Shown here: piece after piece, positions 17,965 to 25,582 of the stretch | Numbering within the stretch: position 1 is the first letter of the stretch | How the letters are laid out: each line of letters starts with the position of its first letter | Notes under the pieces: model-generated | Told to the model about the DNA's origin: nothing | The model's database searches: none | The model's input: only the letters and a program-made list of their open reading frames with translations | From: Oscillospiraceae bacterium | GTDB lineage: Bacteria; Bacillota; Clostridia; Oscillospirales; Ruminococcaceae | Direction of reading: 5' to 3' | DNA: 55,342 bases | Assembly: GCA_028694405.1 (NCBI GenBank) | Contig: JAQUTM010000001.1 | Coordinates: 1 to 55,342 of the forward strand | Program-made: the position numbers and the translations under genes

Positions 17965-18609
17965 TTGGCACAGGTTTCACCATCTATTTTGGCGGCAGAT
18001 TTTACAAATTTAGGGGCAGAGTGTACCATGGCTGTACAAGCAGGGGCAGATATGCTGCATTTTGACGTGATGGATGGTATATTTGTACCCAATATCTCCA
18101 TTGGCTTGCCTGTACTGGAGGCATTGCACAAAAAGGTGGACGCGTTGTATGATGTTCACTTAATGATACAAAAGCCGCTGGACTATGTGGCGCGCTTTGC
18201 CAAAGCAGGGGCGCATTACATTACCTTTCACATAGAGGCAGAAAGCGATGCCGAAAAAACCATTGAGGCTATCCGCGCGGCAGGCTGTAAGCCTGGCATT
18301 GTGTTAAAACCCGCCACACCTGTAAGCGCTGTTTTGCCGTTGCTTTCAAAGGTGGACATGGTACTGGTTATGACAGTAGAACCCGGGTTTGGCGGCCAAA
18401 GCTTTATGCAGGATATGCTGCCTAAAGTATCCCAGCTTAAAAAAGAGCGTGAACAACAGGCTTTGACTTATTTGATAGAAGTAGATGGCGGCGTAAATGC
18501 CAAAACTGCGCCTTTGTGTACAGCGGCAGGTGCTGACGTTTTGGTTGCCGGCAGCGCTGTGTTTTTGGCACAGAACCCAGCCTCTGTAATTGCAGGCTTA
18601 AAACAATAA
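17965..18609 (+). CDS. rpe: Ribulose-phosphate 3-epimerase
   Basis: Interconverts ribulose 5-phosphate and xylulose 5-phosphate in the pentose phosphate pathway. 214 residues of the TIM-barrel family. HFDVMDGIFVPN and DVHLMI supply metal ligands and catalytic residues, and VMTVEPGFGGQ is the conserved phosphate-side loop. It uses a TTG start at 17965, supported by GGAGG 7 bases upstream and by the family N terminus (AQVSPSILAADF). It is first in a run with the Rnf-like genes, 54 bases before the next start; no metabolic link is obvious. Confidence 0.95.
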   Translation: MAQVSPSILAADFTNLGAECTMAVQAGADMLHFDVMDGIFVPNISIGLPVLEALHKKVDALYDVHLMIQKPLDYVARFAKAGAHYITFHIEAESDAEKTIEAIRAAGCKPGIVLKPATPVSAVLPLLSKVDMVLVMTVEPGFGGQSFMQDMLPKVSQLKKEREQQALTYLIEVDGGVNAKTAPLCTAAGADVLVAGSAVFLAQNPASVIAGLKQ

Positions 18610-18663
18610 CCACAGTTGCTTTTATGCAGCCGTAAAAATTTACAGAAACAGAGAGTAGAAAAT

Positions 18664-19665
18664 ATGAGCGGGAAAACAAAGCAGAAATTGCCGATACACG
18701 AAGGGCATGCCGCCAACAATGATATTATATTTGCACTTATGCCGCTGCTGTTTATGGCAGTTTATATGTATGGGGCTCGTCCGGCCTTTATTGCGCTGTT
18801 GGCAGTGGTTGTGGCTAATATATGTGACTTTATTGTGGCACATATGCGTGGCAGCAAGTGGGATAAAAGCGAAAACAGCAGTACAGCTATTGCCTTAATG
18901 CTGGTAATGCTCTTTCCCGCAAGTGTACATTATTATATTGTAATATTTAGCGTAACGGTGGCGGTTATGATAGGCAAATATGCCTTTGGCGGGTACGGTG
19001 CCTATATGTTTAATCCAACAGCTTTGGGATTTGCCGCCGCCTCTGTTTGCTGGCCCGAGCAAATATTTTCTTATCCGGTTCCCTTTACTACGGTACCTTT
19101 GTGGAACACCGCGGGGATTAAGTTGGTAAACAGTCCCTCTTATACTTTAAAAATGGGCGGCTTGCCCAATGTCAGCTCGCTCAATACCTTTTTGGGCAAT
19201 TACGCAGGGCCTATGGGTGCCACTGCCTGCCTTGTAATTTTGGCCTGTGCCTTTGTTTTGCTTGCACGCAGACGAATCAGCTTTGTGGTGCCCTTTACCT
19301 TTTTGCTAACCGGTGCCGCCATTGCATTTTTCTTTCCCCGCATTGCTTTGGGTGCTCGGTTGGACGTATCCTTTACGGTAGATATGGCGTTCCGTTTAAA
19401 TATTATGCGTTATGAGCTGCTTTGCGGCGGCCTTATTTACACCAGTGTATTTTTGCTAAGCGATTTACCAACACTGCCCAAGAATTTGCTTTCCAAAGCA
19501 ATTTACGGTGTTTTGTTGGGTTTTTCAACCATGATGTTCCGCTATTTTGGCTCATATGAACTGGGTATGTGCTTTGCACTACTGGCAGTAAACTCGATGA
19601 CAGGATACATTGACCGCACCATTATGCGTGTAATTATTAAGAAAAAGGGGGTAAGAGTGCAATGA
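18664..19665 (+). CDS. RnfD/NqrB-like membrane protein
   Basis: Homologue of RnfD, a membrane subunit of the Rnf ferredoxin:NAD oxidoreductase. 333 residues with about nine hydrophobic segments; the conserved RnfD segments FGGYGAYMFNPTALGFA (residues 108-124) and the late LLCGGLIYTSVFLLSD are recognisable. The flavin-attachment motif SxAT expected near residue 160 reads SPSYTL, so covalent FMN is doubtful. A longer reading frame starts at 18616; the ATG at 18664 is preferred because it matches the family N terminus. Its stop overlaps the next start by 4 bases (ATGA), so the genes are translationally coupled. rnfB, rnfC and rnfG are not present. Confidence 0.8.
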   Translation: MSGKTKQKLPIHEGHAANNDIIFALMPLLFMAVYMYGARPAFIALLAVVVANICDFIVAHMRGSKWDKSENSSTAIALMLVMLFPASVHYYIVIFSVTVAVMIGKYAFGGYGAYMFNPTALGFAAASVCWPEQIFSYPVPFTTVPLWNTAGIKLVNSPSYTLKMGGLPNVSSLNTFLGNYAGPMGATACLVILACAFVLLARRRISFVVPFTFLLTGAAIAFFFPRIALGARLDVSFTVDMAFRLNIMRYELLCGGLIYTSVFLLSDLPTLPKNLLSKAIYGVLLGFSTMMFRYFGSYELGMCFALLAVNSMTGYIDRTIMRVIIKKKGVRVQ

Positions 19666-20339
19666 ATGAGAGAAAAAAAGCGCGTGTTCGGTATTGTGCC
19701 AATAATATGGAACGCTTAACACAGCGAGACCGTATTTTTTTAAATAATCCGGTTATGATACAAGGTCTCGGCCTTGCCCCCATTGTAATTGCGGCTACCA
19801 CCATGAAAAACGCCACCATTTTAGCGGTGGCAGTTATTTTGCTGCTTACGCCCACGCGCGTTATTGCTGCCCTTTTAACGCGCGGCACCTATTTTCGCTT
19901 TCGCGGGCTTACTTATTCTTTAGTGGCAGCTACTCTTTATATTGGGGTTGGCTGGGTATGTATCGCTCTTTTTGGACAGGATATTCAGGCAGTTGGACTG
20001 TATCTGCCTTTGCTGGTAGTAGAGCCTATTATTATCAAACGTCACGAGCGCAACCAAAAAGAACATGTGCGTACCGCCTTTAAAAAGGGCATTTTTACCA
20101 CCATCGGTTTTTTACTGGTTTTATTTTTTGTGGCAGGTGCCAGAGAACTGATGGCTTTTGGAACGCTGTATGGAAAAACAGTGCTTACCGTAATAGCTGT
20201 GCCTGTGGCTCAATACGCAAGCGGCGGGTTTATAATTTTGGGCTTACTGGCAGCTTTATGGCGTTTTGCAACCAATGCCTTTAAAAAGAACATCAATATA
20301 AAAATGAAAAAAATTGAGGCGGAGGGACAGCAAAAATGA
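19662..20339 (+). CDS. RnfE/NqrD-like membrane protein lacking cluster cysteines
   Basis: 225 residues and about six membrane segments. The N-terminal NNPVMIQGLGLAP aligns with the RnfE pattern NPxxVQxLGLCP, but the cluster cysteine is Ala39. The second site, normally PLIVxNCxxxGRAE, reads PLLVVEPIIIKRHE with Pro122 in the cysteine position. Both ligands of the intramembrane iron-sulfur site contributed by this subunit are therefore missing. The C terminus keeps a YASGGFI segment like the end of RnfE and has a Lys-rich tail. It overlaps both neighbours by 4 bases. Its transport or redox role is unknown. Confidence 0.78.
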   Translation: MNERKKARVRYCANNMERLTQRDRIFLNNPVMIQGLGLAPIVIAATTMKNATILAVAVILLLTPTRVIAALLTRGTYFRFRGLTYSLVAATLYIGVGWVCIALFGQDIQAVGLYLPLLVVEPIIIKRHERNQKEHVRTAFKKGIFTTIGFLLVLFFVAGARELMAFGTLYGKTVLTVIAVPVAQYASGGFIILGLLAALWRFATNAFKKNINIKMKKIEAEGQQK

Positions 20340-20959
20340 CAGCATCTACAATGGTTTTAAAAGCGCTAGGCACATTTTTTCTGTACGCCGTTGTGGCAAT
20401 GTTTGCACAAAACGCGGTGTTTTCTCGTGCGCTTGGCGTAAGCCGCCTTGTTAAAATGGTGGACGACCCCACAATAGACACCTTTATTTTTGGGGCTATG
20501 CTTACAGCCGTACAGTTAATTAGTACACCGCTTGCATGGTACGCTAACCTGTTAATGGCACCTTTGGGCAGTTGGCGTCCCTTAGTACGTCCGCTTATTT
20601 TTGTATTGTGCAGCGGTATAGGCTTTTTTGTGGTATTGTTTTTTATTGCCACAGTGCTAAAACAAGTGGACGCAAAAAACGCTATTGCAGCGCTGCCCAT
20701 GGCAACGTTTAACTGCAGCGTATTGGGCACTATGTTAATAGCGGCTACGCAAAATTTTACACTTTTACAAACCATGGGCTTTGCCCTGGGCAGCAGCGCA
20801 GGCTATGTTTTGGCAGTTATGGTTGCCACCGAGGCACAGCGCAAGCTGCAAAGCCGTGCGGTGCCGGCTTGCTTTAAAGGGCTGCCTATTACACTTATTT
20901 ATATTGGCGTTTTGGCCTTGGCCATTTATGGCTTTACGGGGCATATGTTGGCTATTTAA
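20336..20959 (+). CDS. RnfA/NqrE-like membrane protein
   Basis: 207 residues with about six membrane segments. The second half aligns clearly with RnfA: FNCSVLG keeps one cluster cysteine (Cys127), followed by GSSAGYVLAVMVATEAQRKL and a GLPITLIY...GFTGH ending. The N-terminal site normally LGxCPFxGVSK is shortened to ALGVSRL, so that cysteine is absent. With the RnfE-like partner, three of the four cysteines that would hold the intramembrane [2Fe-2S] cluster are gone. The start overlaps the previous stop by 4 bases. Confidence 0.78.
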   Translation: MTASTMVLKALGTFFLYAVVAMFAQNAVFSRALGVSRLVKMVDDPTIDTFIFGAMLTAVQLISTPLAWYANLLMAPLGSWRPLVRPLIFVLCSGIGFFVVLFFIATVLKQVDAKNAIAALPMATFNCSVLGTMLIAATQNFTLLQTMGFALGSSAGYVLAVMVATEAQRKLQSRAVPACFKGLPITLIYIGVLALAIYGFTGHMLAI

Positions 20960-20985
20960 CTTTGTTAACCGAAAGAAGGGTAGAT

Positions 20986-22194
20986 GTGGGCAGAAAACCT
21001 GTTAAGTTAAGTTCTAAAAAACCGATAAAGGTAAAGCGCTATAAGCGCAGCTTTTCCGGCAGCGGCGACCGTCGAAATTGGTGGAGAGGCGTTATTGGCT
21101 TTGGTATTTTTTTAATTGTGTTGTTTGGGGTTGGCTGGCTTGTGGCAAAGCCCGGGCTGGATATTGCCAGCACCATGTGGTACAACTGGAAAAACGGCGG
21201 TGATGTTTCTTCCAGTCAGGTGGAACCTGAAGTATTACCCGAAAGTCAGCCACAGCCACAGGAGCCGGAAGAACCTGTAGTAGAGGAGCCGGTGCGTTTA
21301 ACTCAGGGCAAATGGCAAAGCTTGACAACGCAGGGTATGGACAGTGAAGAAAATATTCGTGCTGTTGCAAAGTCCTGCGCTCAGCAGGGCTATACACACG
21401 CTCTTATTACGTTTAAAGATGATAGCGGTAAGGTTTATTATAATTCAGCGGCGGCTCAGTCGGTTGCTGCTGTAGCAGAAAACAGCGTAGACGCCGCGTT
21501 GATTGCCCGCGTGTTTACGGAAGAGGGTGTTGTACCCTGTGCACAAATTTCTGCTTTTAAAGACCCTATTGCGCCCTACTCGGACAGGAGCGCGGCTATT
21601 TGGTATCAAAATCAAGAGGGCTTTTTGTGGCTGGATAACGCTGCGGAAAAAGGCGGAAAGCCGTGGTTAAACCCGTATGCCGCAAGTGCCCAAAAATATA
21701 TTACAGATGTTGCCACGGAGCTTGCTAAAAGCGGTTATACCGAAATTGTAGTGGATAATCTGCGCTTTCCCGGCGGATATTTGGCATCGGCAGGCTATGG
21801 CGCCACAAACGGTATAACTACAGCAGATGTGCTGAAAAATTACGCCGCAAGCTTGCAGCAAACGCTTGCACAAATAGGTAGCACCTGTTGGTTTAACTAC
21901 AGCGCCCAAGGATTGATAAGCGGTAATGAAGGCGCATATGGCACAACAGATTTAAGTATCTTTAATTTGCCCAGTGTTGTGATGACCATTTCCACAACCC
22001 AAAATACTGCCGGTGAGACGGCTTTTGCAGAAGATGAAATTTCTGCTTTTTCTACCGTATTCCAAAAGCTCTCTCAAAATAATACCAAAGAGATTGCTCT
22101 GCGTATTGAAGGTACAGCAGCAGACAGTGCATCTTTACAAAGCGTATTAAATGCGGCAAGCAATGCCGGCATTACCCAGATTATTTACAGTTAA
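20986..22194 (+). CDS. Membrane-anchored putative glycoside hydrolase (DUF4015-like)
   Basis: 402 residues from a GTG start at 20986, chosen because GAAGGG lies 5 bases upstream; a TTG at 20962 in the same frame has no such site. A strongly basic N terminus, one membrane segment (about 34-54), a Pro/Glu/Gln-rich linker (about 80-105), then a barrel-like extracytoplasmic domain. The segment EIVVDNLRFPGG resembles the EIQFDYIRFP motif of the DUF4015 putative glycosyl hydrolases, and NYAASLQQTLA...WFNYSAQG fits the same fold. The substrate is unknown; attachment on the outer membrane face suggests cell-wall or surface glycan. It follows the Rnf-like trio by 26 bases. Confidence 0.65.
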   Translation: MGRKPVKLSSKKPIKVKRYKRSFSGSGDRRNWWRGVIGFGIFLIVLFGVGWLVAKPGLDIASTMWYNWKNGGDVSSSQVEPEVLPESQPQPQEPEEPVVEEPVRLTQGKWQSLTTQGMDSEENIRAVAKSCAQQGYTHALITFKDDSGKVYYNSAAAQSVAAVAENSVDAALIARVFTEEGVVPCAQISAFKDPIAPYSDRSAAIWYQNQEGFLWLDNAAEKGGKPWLNPYAASAQKYITDVATELAKSGYTEIVVDNLRFPGGYLASAGYGATNGITTADVLKNYAASLQQTLAQIGSTCWFNYSAQGLISGNEGAYGTTDLSIFNLPSVVMTISTTQNTAGETAFAEDEISAFSTVFQKLSQNNTKEIALRIEGTAADSASLQSVLNAASNAGITQIIYS

Positions 22195-22260
22195 TACCAG
22201 CGGATTTTTGCCTAAAACTTTTAAATTTTTGTATAAGAAAATTTGCAACTTCCATACTAA

Positions 22261-22294
22261 AAGAGCACCTCAAAAGGGTGCTCTTTATTATTTT
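22261..22294 (+). terminator. Terminator after the glycoside hydrolase gene
   Basis: AAGAGCACC (22261-22269) pairs perfectly with GGTGCTCTT (22277-22285), followed by TATTATTTT. It lies just upstream of a small gene at 22310. Confidence 0.85.
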
Positions 22295-22309
22295 AAATGG
22301 GGTGTGCTT

Positions 22310-22513
22310 ATGGCAAATTATAAATCTTTGTACTTTCAGCTTTTCAACGAAATAACAGACACAATCGAAAGATTAAAGCACGCCCAACAGCAGACAGAGC
22401 AAGAGGTTATAAACAGTGAGGAACAGCTCCATCTGGAGCCGCCGTTAAACGTAAAGGAGCCCAACAAAGTAATTTTAGAAGACGAGTTAGAACCACAACA
22501 AGAAAAAATGTAA
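22310..22513 (+). CDS. Small coiled-coil-like protein of unknown function
   Basis: 67 residues, starting at an ATG preceded by AATGGGGTG. The first half (SLYFQLFNEITDTIERLKHAQQQ) is predicted helical with hydrophobic spacing like a short coiled coil; the second half is acidic and Glu/Gln-rich, with no membrane segment or cysteine. It lies between two terminators, so it would be either a read-through product or have a promoter not recognised here. No function is assigned. Confidence 0.55.
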   Translation: MANYKSLYFQLFNEITDTIERLKHAQQQTEQEVINSEEQLHLEPPLNVKEPNKVILEDELEPQQEKM

Positions 22514-22523
22514 TAAAAACACA

Positions 22524-22560
22524 AAAACCGACAGCCTAGTTGCTGTCGGTTTTGCGTTTT
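22524..22560. terminator. Bidirectional terminator between the small gene and leuB
   Basis: CCGACAGC (22528-22535) pairs perfectly with GCTGTCGG (22542-22549), with an A run before and a T run after. It can serve the plus-strand small gene and the converging leu operon. Confidence 0.85.
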
Positions 22561-22614
22561 AAGCGTATAAAAACACTTTTATATAAACCACCCAAATTAA
22601 AATAGATAAACCAC

Positions 22615-23685
22615 TTATAGTTGTTTACAAATTAAACTGCCCATTTCACTGGTGCTTAATACATGCTCGCCTGCTTTGGCAATGTCGGCAGTGCGTGCGC
22701 CGCTGTTTAATGCCGCTTCAACCGCCGCTTCAATGGCAGCGCTTTCGGTCTCTAATCCAAAGCTGTATTTTAACATCATGGCGCAGCTTAAAATTGTGGC
22801 AATGGGATTGGCAAGACTTTTCCCTGCAATATCCGGTGCGCTGCCGTGAATAGGCTCGTACATGCCCGGATTTGCTTCGCCAAGGCTTGCACTGGGCAAC
22901 ATACCAATGCTGCCGGTAATCATACTGGCTTCGTCGGACAAAATGTCGCCAAATAAGTTTCCTGTAACCATTACGTCAAACTGACCCGGGTTGCGTACAA
23001 GCTGCATGGCTGCGTTGTCCACATACATGTGTTCCAACTGAACATCGGGGTATTCCGCCGCCACTTTTGTAACGGTTTCGCGCCATACACGGCTGGTTTC
23101 CAACACGTTTGCCTTGTCAACGCTGGTAACTTTTTTGCTGCGCACCATTGCCATCTCAAAAGCACGGCGTGCAATGCGCACCACCTCCGGCACAGAATAA
23201 TTCATATCGTCGTGGCCTACCACCATGCCGTTTTCTTCGGTTCGCATTTTTTTTCCAAAATATACGTCACCTGTCAGCTCACGCACAACGGTAATATCAA
23301 AGCCGCTGCCAATAATGCTCTCTTTAATGGGACAGGCATCGGCCAAAGCTTTGTACATTTTTGCAGGGCGAATATTGGCAAACAGGCCAAGCTGCTCGCG
23401 CAGACCCAGCAGTGCTTTTTCGGGGCGGTTTGCAGGAGGCTGTGTGTCATATTTGGGACCGCCCACTGCGCCAAGCAGGACGCTGTCGCTGGCTTTGCAA
23501 ATAGCAACGGTTTTATCTGGCAGACAGTTTCCGGTAGCGTCAATAGCGGCGCCTCCCGCCAAAACCTCGGTGAAAATAAAGGTGTGACCAAATTTTTCAC
23601 CTGTTTTATCCAGTACCTTCATCGCCTCGGTTACAATTTCCGGCCCGATACCGTCGCCCTTAATTACAGCAATTTTGTATTCCAT
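22615..23685 (-). CDS. leuB: 3-isopropylmalate dehydrogenase
   Basis: Oxidises and decarboxylates 3-isopropylmalate with NAD in leucine synthesis. 356 residues, normal length. The N terminus YKIAVIKGDGIGPEIV, the substrate arginines in LREQLGLFANIRPAK, YVDNAAMQLV and the GSIGMLPSASLG...EPIHGSAPDIAGK segment match the family. It is the last gene of leuA-C-D-B, about 86 bases after leuD, with AGAAGGGA upstream. Confidence 0.97.
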   Translation of the reverse strand: MEYKIAVIKGDGIGPEIVTEAMKVLDKTGEKFGHTFIFTEVLAGGAAIDATGNCLPDKTVAICKASDSVLLGAVGGPKYDTQPPANRPEKALLGLREQLGLFANIRPAKMYKALADACPIKESIIGSGFDITVVRELTGDVYFGKKMRTEENGMVVGHDDMNYSVPEVVRIARRAFEMAMVRSKKVTSVDKANVLETSRVWRETVTKVAAEYPDVQLEHMYVDNAAMQLVRNPGQFDVMVTGNLFGDILSDEASMITGSIGMLPSASLGEANPGMYEPIHGSAPDIAGKSLANPIATILSCAMMLKYSFGLETESAAIEAAVEAALNSGARTADIAKAGEHVLSTSEMGSLICKQL

Positions 23686-23771
23686 ATTTAAAAATCCCTT
23701 CTGTTAACCTGCCTATACCGATTGTATAAACACAGGCTATTATGTTTCCCTCTTATATAAATTTAAAAAGC

Positions 23772-24269
23772 TTAGCAGCCTGCGCCGCGCTCTTTTAAGC
23801 TTTTTAGTAAGCCGCCGCTGGAGATAATGCCTTGAATAAAGGCGGGAAAGGGCAATGCCTGATAGGTTTCGTTTTTGGTGACGTTGGTAATAACACCTGT
23901 TTCAAAATCAATTTGCACTTCATCATCTGCCTCAATTTTTTTTGCGGCCTCGTCACACTCCAAAATAGGCATACCGATATTGATGGCATTGCGGTAAAAA
24001 ATACGGGCAAAGCTGCTTGCAATTACACAGCCTACGCCGCAAACCTTAATTACTAAGGGTGCATGCTCACGAGAGGAGCCGCAGCCAAAGTTTTTATTGG
24101 CAACAATAATATCGCCCAGGTTTACCTTTTGCACAAAATCGGTGTCAATGTCCTCCATGCAGTGCTTGGCAAGCTCCTCGGGCTCGGCAATATTCAGGTA
24201 TCGGGCAGGTATGATAACATCTGTATCTACGTTATCGCCGTATTTAAAAGTTTTTCCTTTTACAATCAT
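23772..24269 (-). CDS. leuD: 3-isopropylmalate dehydratase small subunit
   Basis: Small subunit of the LeuCD isomerase that moves the hydroxyl group of 2-isopropylmalate. 165 residues, the short form usual in clostridia and archaea. GDNVDTDVIIPARYL near residue 11 and FGCGSSREHAP near residue 60 are the substrate-binding signatures of the swivelling domain. It starts 17 bases after leuC. Confidence 0.96.
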   Translation of the reverse strand: MIVKGKTFKYGDNVDTDVIIPARYLNIAEPEELAKHCMEDIDTDFVQKVNLGDIIVANKNFGCGSSREHAPLVIKVCGVGCVIASSFARIFYRNAINIGMPILECDEAAKKIEADDEVQIDFETGVITNVTKNETYQALPFPAFIQGIISSGGLLKSLKERGAGC

Positions 24270-24286
24270 GGTTTTGCTCTCCTCTC

Positions 24287-25546
24287 TTACACCTCGGCGG
24301 GGTCGGTAATTACACCGGTAATGGCACTGGCGGCGGCAACGGCGGGGCTTGCCAGATAAATTTCGCTGGTGATGTGGCCCATGCGTCCCACAAAATTGCG
24401 ATTTGTAGTAGAAATGGCGCGCTCTCCCTGTGCCAAAATTCCCATGTGGCCCCCCAAACAGGGCCCACAGGTAGGAGTGCTTACAATGGCGCCTGCCTCT
24501 ACAAAAATTTCAAGCAAGCCCTCGCGGATACATTGCAGGTAAATTTCTTGTGTGGCAGGGATAATAATGGTGCGCACGGTTTTGCACACTTTTTTGCCTT
24601 TTAAAATAGCGGCGGCAATACGCATGTCGTCAATCCGTCCGTTGGTGCAGCTGCCAATTACGCTCTGCTGAATTTCCAGTCCCTTTACCTCGTCAATGGG
24701 CTTGGTGTTTTCGGGCAAGTGTGGGCAGGCAATGGTGGGACGAAGTGCCGACAAATCAATGTTAATTACCTCGTCATACACGGCGTCTTCATCTGCCTCA
24801 TACACGGTAACGGGGCGTGTAACACGTCCTGTAATATATCCCATGGTTTTTTCGTCAACAGGAAAAATTCCGTTTTTTGCGCCTGCCTCAATAGCCATGT
24901 TACAAATGGTAAAGCGGTCGTCCATAGTAAGGGCATTAGCGCCTTCGCCGCAAAACTCCATGCTTTTGTAAAGTGCGCCGTCTACGCCTATTTTGCCAAT
25001 GATATAAAGAATTACATCTTTGCCGCTTACATACTCCGGTAAGGTGCCTGTCAGGTTAAATTTAATGGCGCTTGGTACCCGAAACCATGCCTTGCCGGTA
25101 GCCATGCCCGCCGCCATATCCGTGCTGCCCACACCGGTGCTGAAGGCACCCAAAGCACCGTAGGTGCAGGTGTGGCTGTCGGCGCCGATAATCAGTTCTC
25201 CCGGTGCGGTTAAGCCTTTTTCGGGCAGCAGGGCGTGTTCAATGCCCATTTGACCCACGTCAAAAAAGTTTACAATATTGTGCTTGGCGCTAAACTGACG
25301 GCACTCCAAACACTGCTCGGCACTTTTAATATCCTTGTTGGGGGTAAAATGGTCCATTACCAAAGCAATTTTTGTGTTATCCCACACCTTGGTAAAGCCT
25401 GCTTTTTCCAGTTCTCGTATGGCTACGGGGCCTGTAATATCATTGGCAAGTGCCAAATCGATGTTTGCCTCAATCAGCTGGCCGGGCACTACTGTTTTTA
25501 AGCCAGCGTGTGCGGCAAGTATTTTTTGTGTCATCGTCATACCCAT
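24287..25546 (-). CDS. leuC: 3-isopropylmalate dehydratase large subunit
   Basis: Large subunit of isopropylmalate isomerase, carrying the [4Fe-4S] cluster. 419 residues, the homoaconitase-like clostridial/archaeal form. The cluster ligands are the Cys in VIGSCTNGR and the two in PTCGPCLGGHMG; DHFTPNKD and ADSHTCTYG are substrate-side motifs. AAGGAG lies about 9 bases before the first ATG of MGMTMTQK; the second or third Met could also be used. Confidence 0.96.
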   Translation of the reverse strand: MGMTMTQKILAAHAGLKTVVPGQLIEANIDLALANDITGPVAIRELEKAGFTKVWDNTKIALVMDHFTPNKDIKSAEQCLECRQFSAKHNIVNFFDVGQMGIEHALLPEKGLTAPGELIIGADSHTCTYGALGAFSTGVGSTDMAAGMATGKAWFRVPSAIKFNLTGTLPEYVSGKDVILYIIGKIGVDGALYKSMEFCGEGANALTMDDRFTICNMAIEAGAKNGIFPVDEKTMGYITGRVTRPVTVYEADEDAVYDEVINIDLSALRPTIACPHLPENTKPIDEVKGLEIQQSVIGSCTNGRIDDMRIAAAILKGKKVCKTVRTIIIPATQEIYLQCIREGLLEIFVEAGAIVSTPTCGPCLGGHMGILAQGERAISTTNRNFVGRMGHITSEIYLASPAVAAASAITGVITDPAEV

Positions 25547-25582
25547 GGTAAAACTCTCCTTTTTTATATGGTGGCAACTGTA

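Noticed and set aside
23029..23691. 220-codon open frame antisense to leuB
   Set aside because: Overlaps a complete leuB whose motifs are intact; composition is typical of a reverse-strand artefact.
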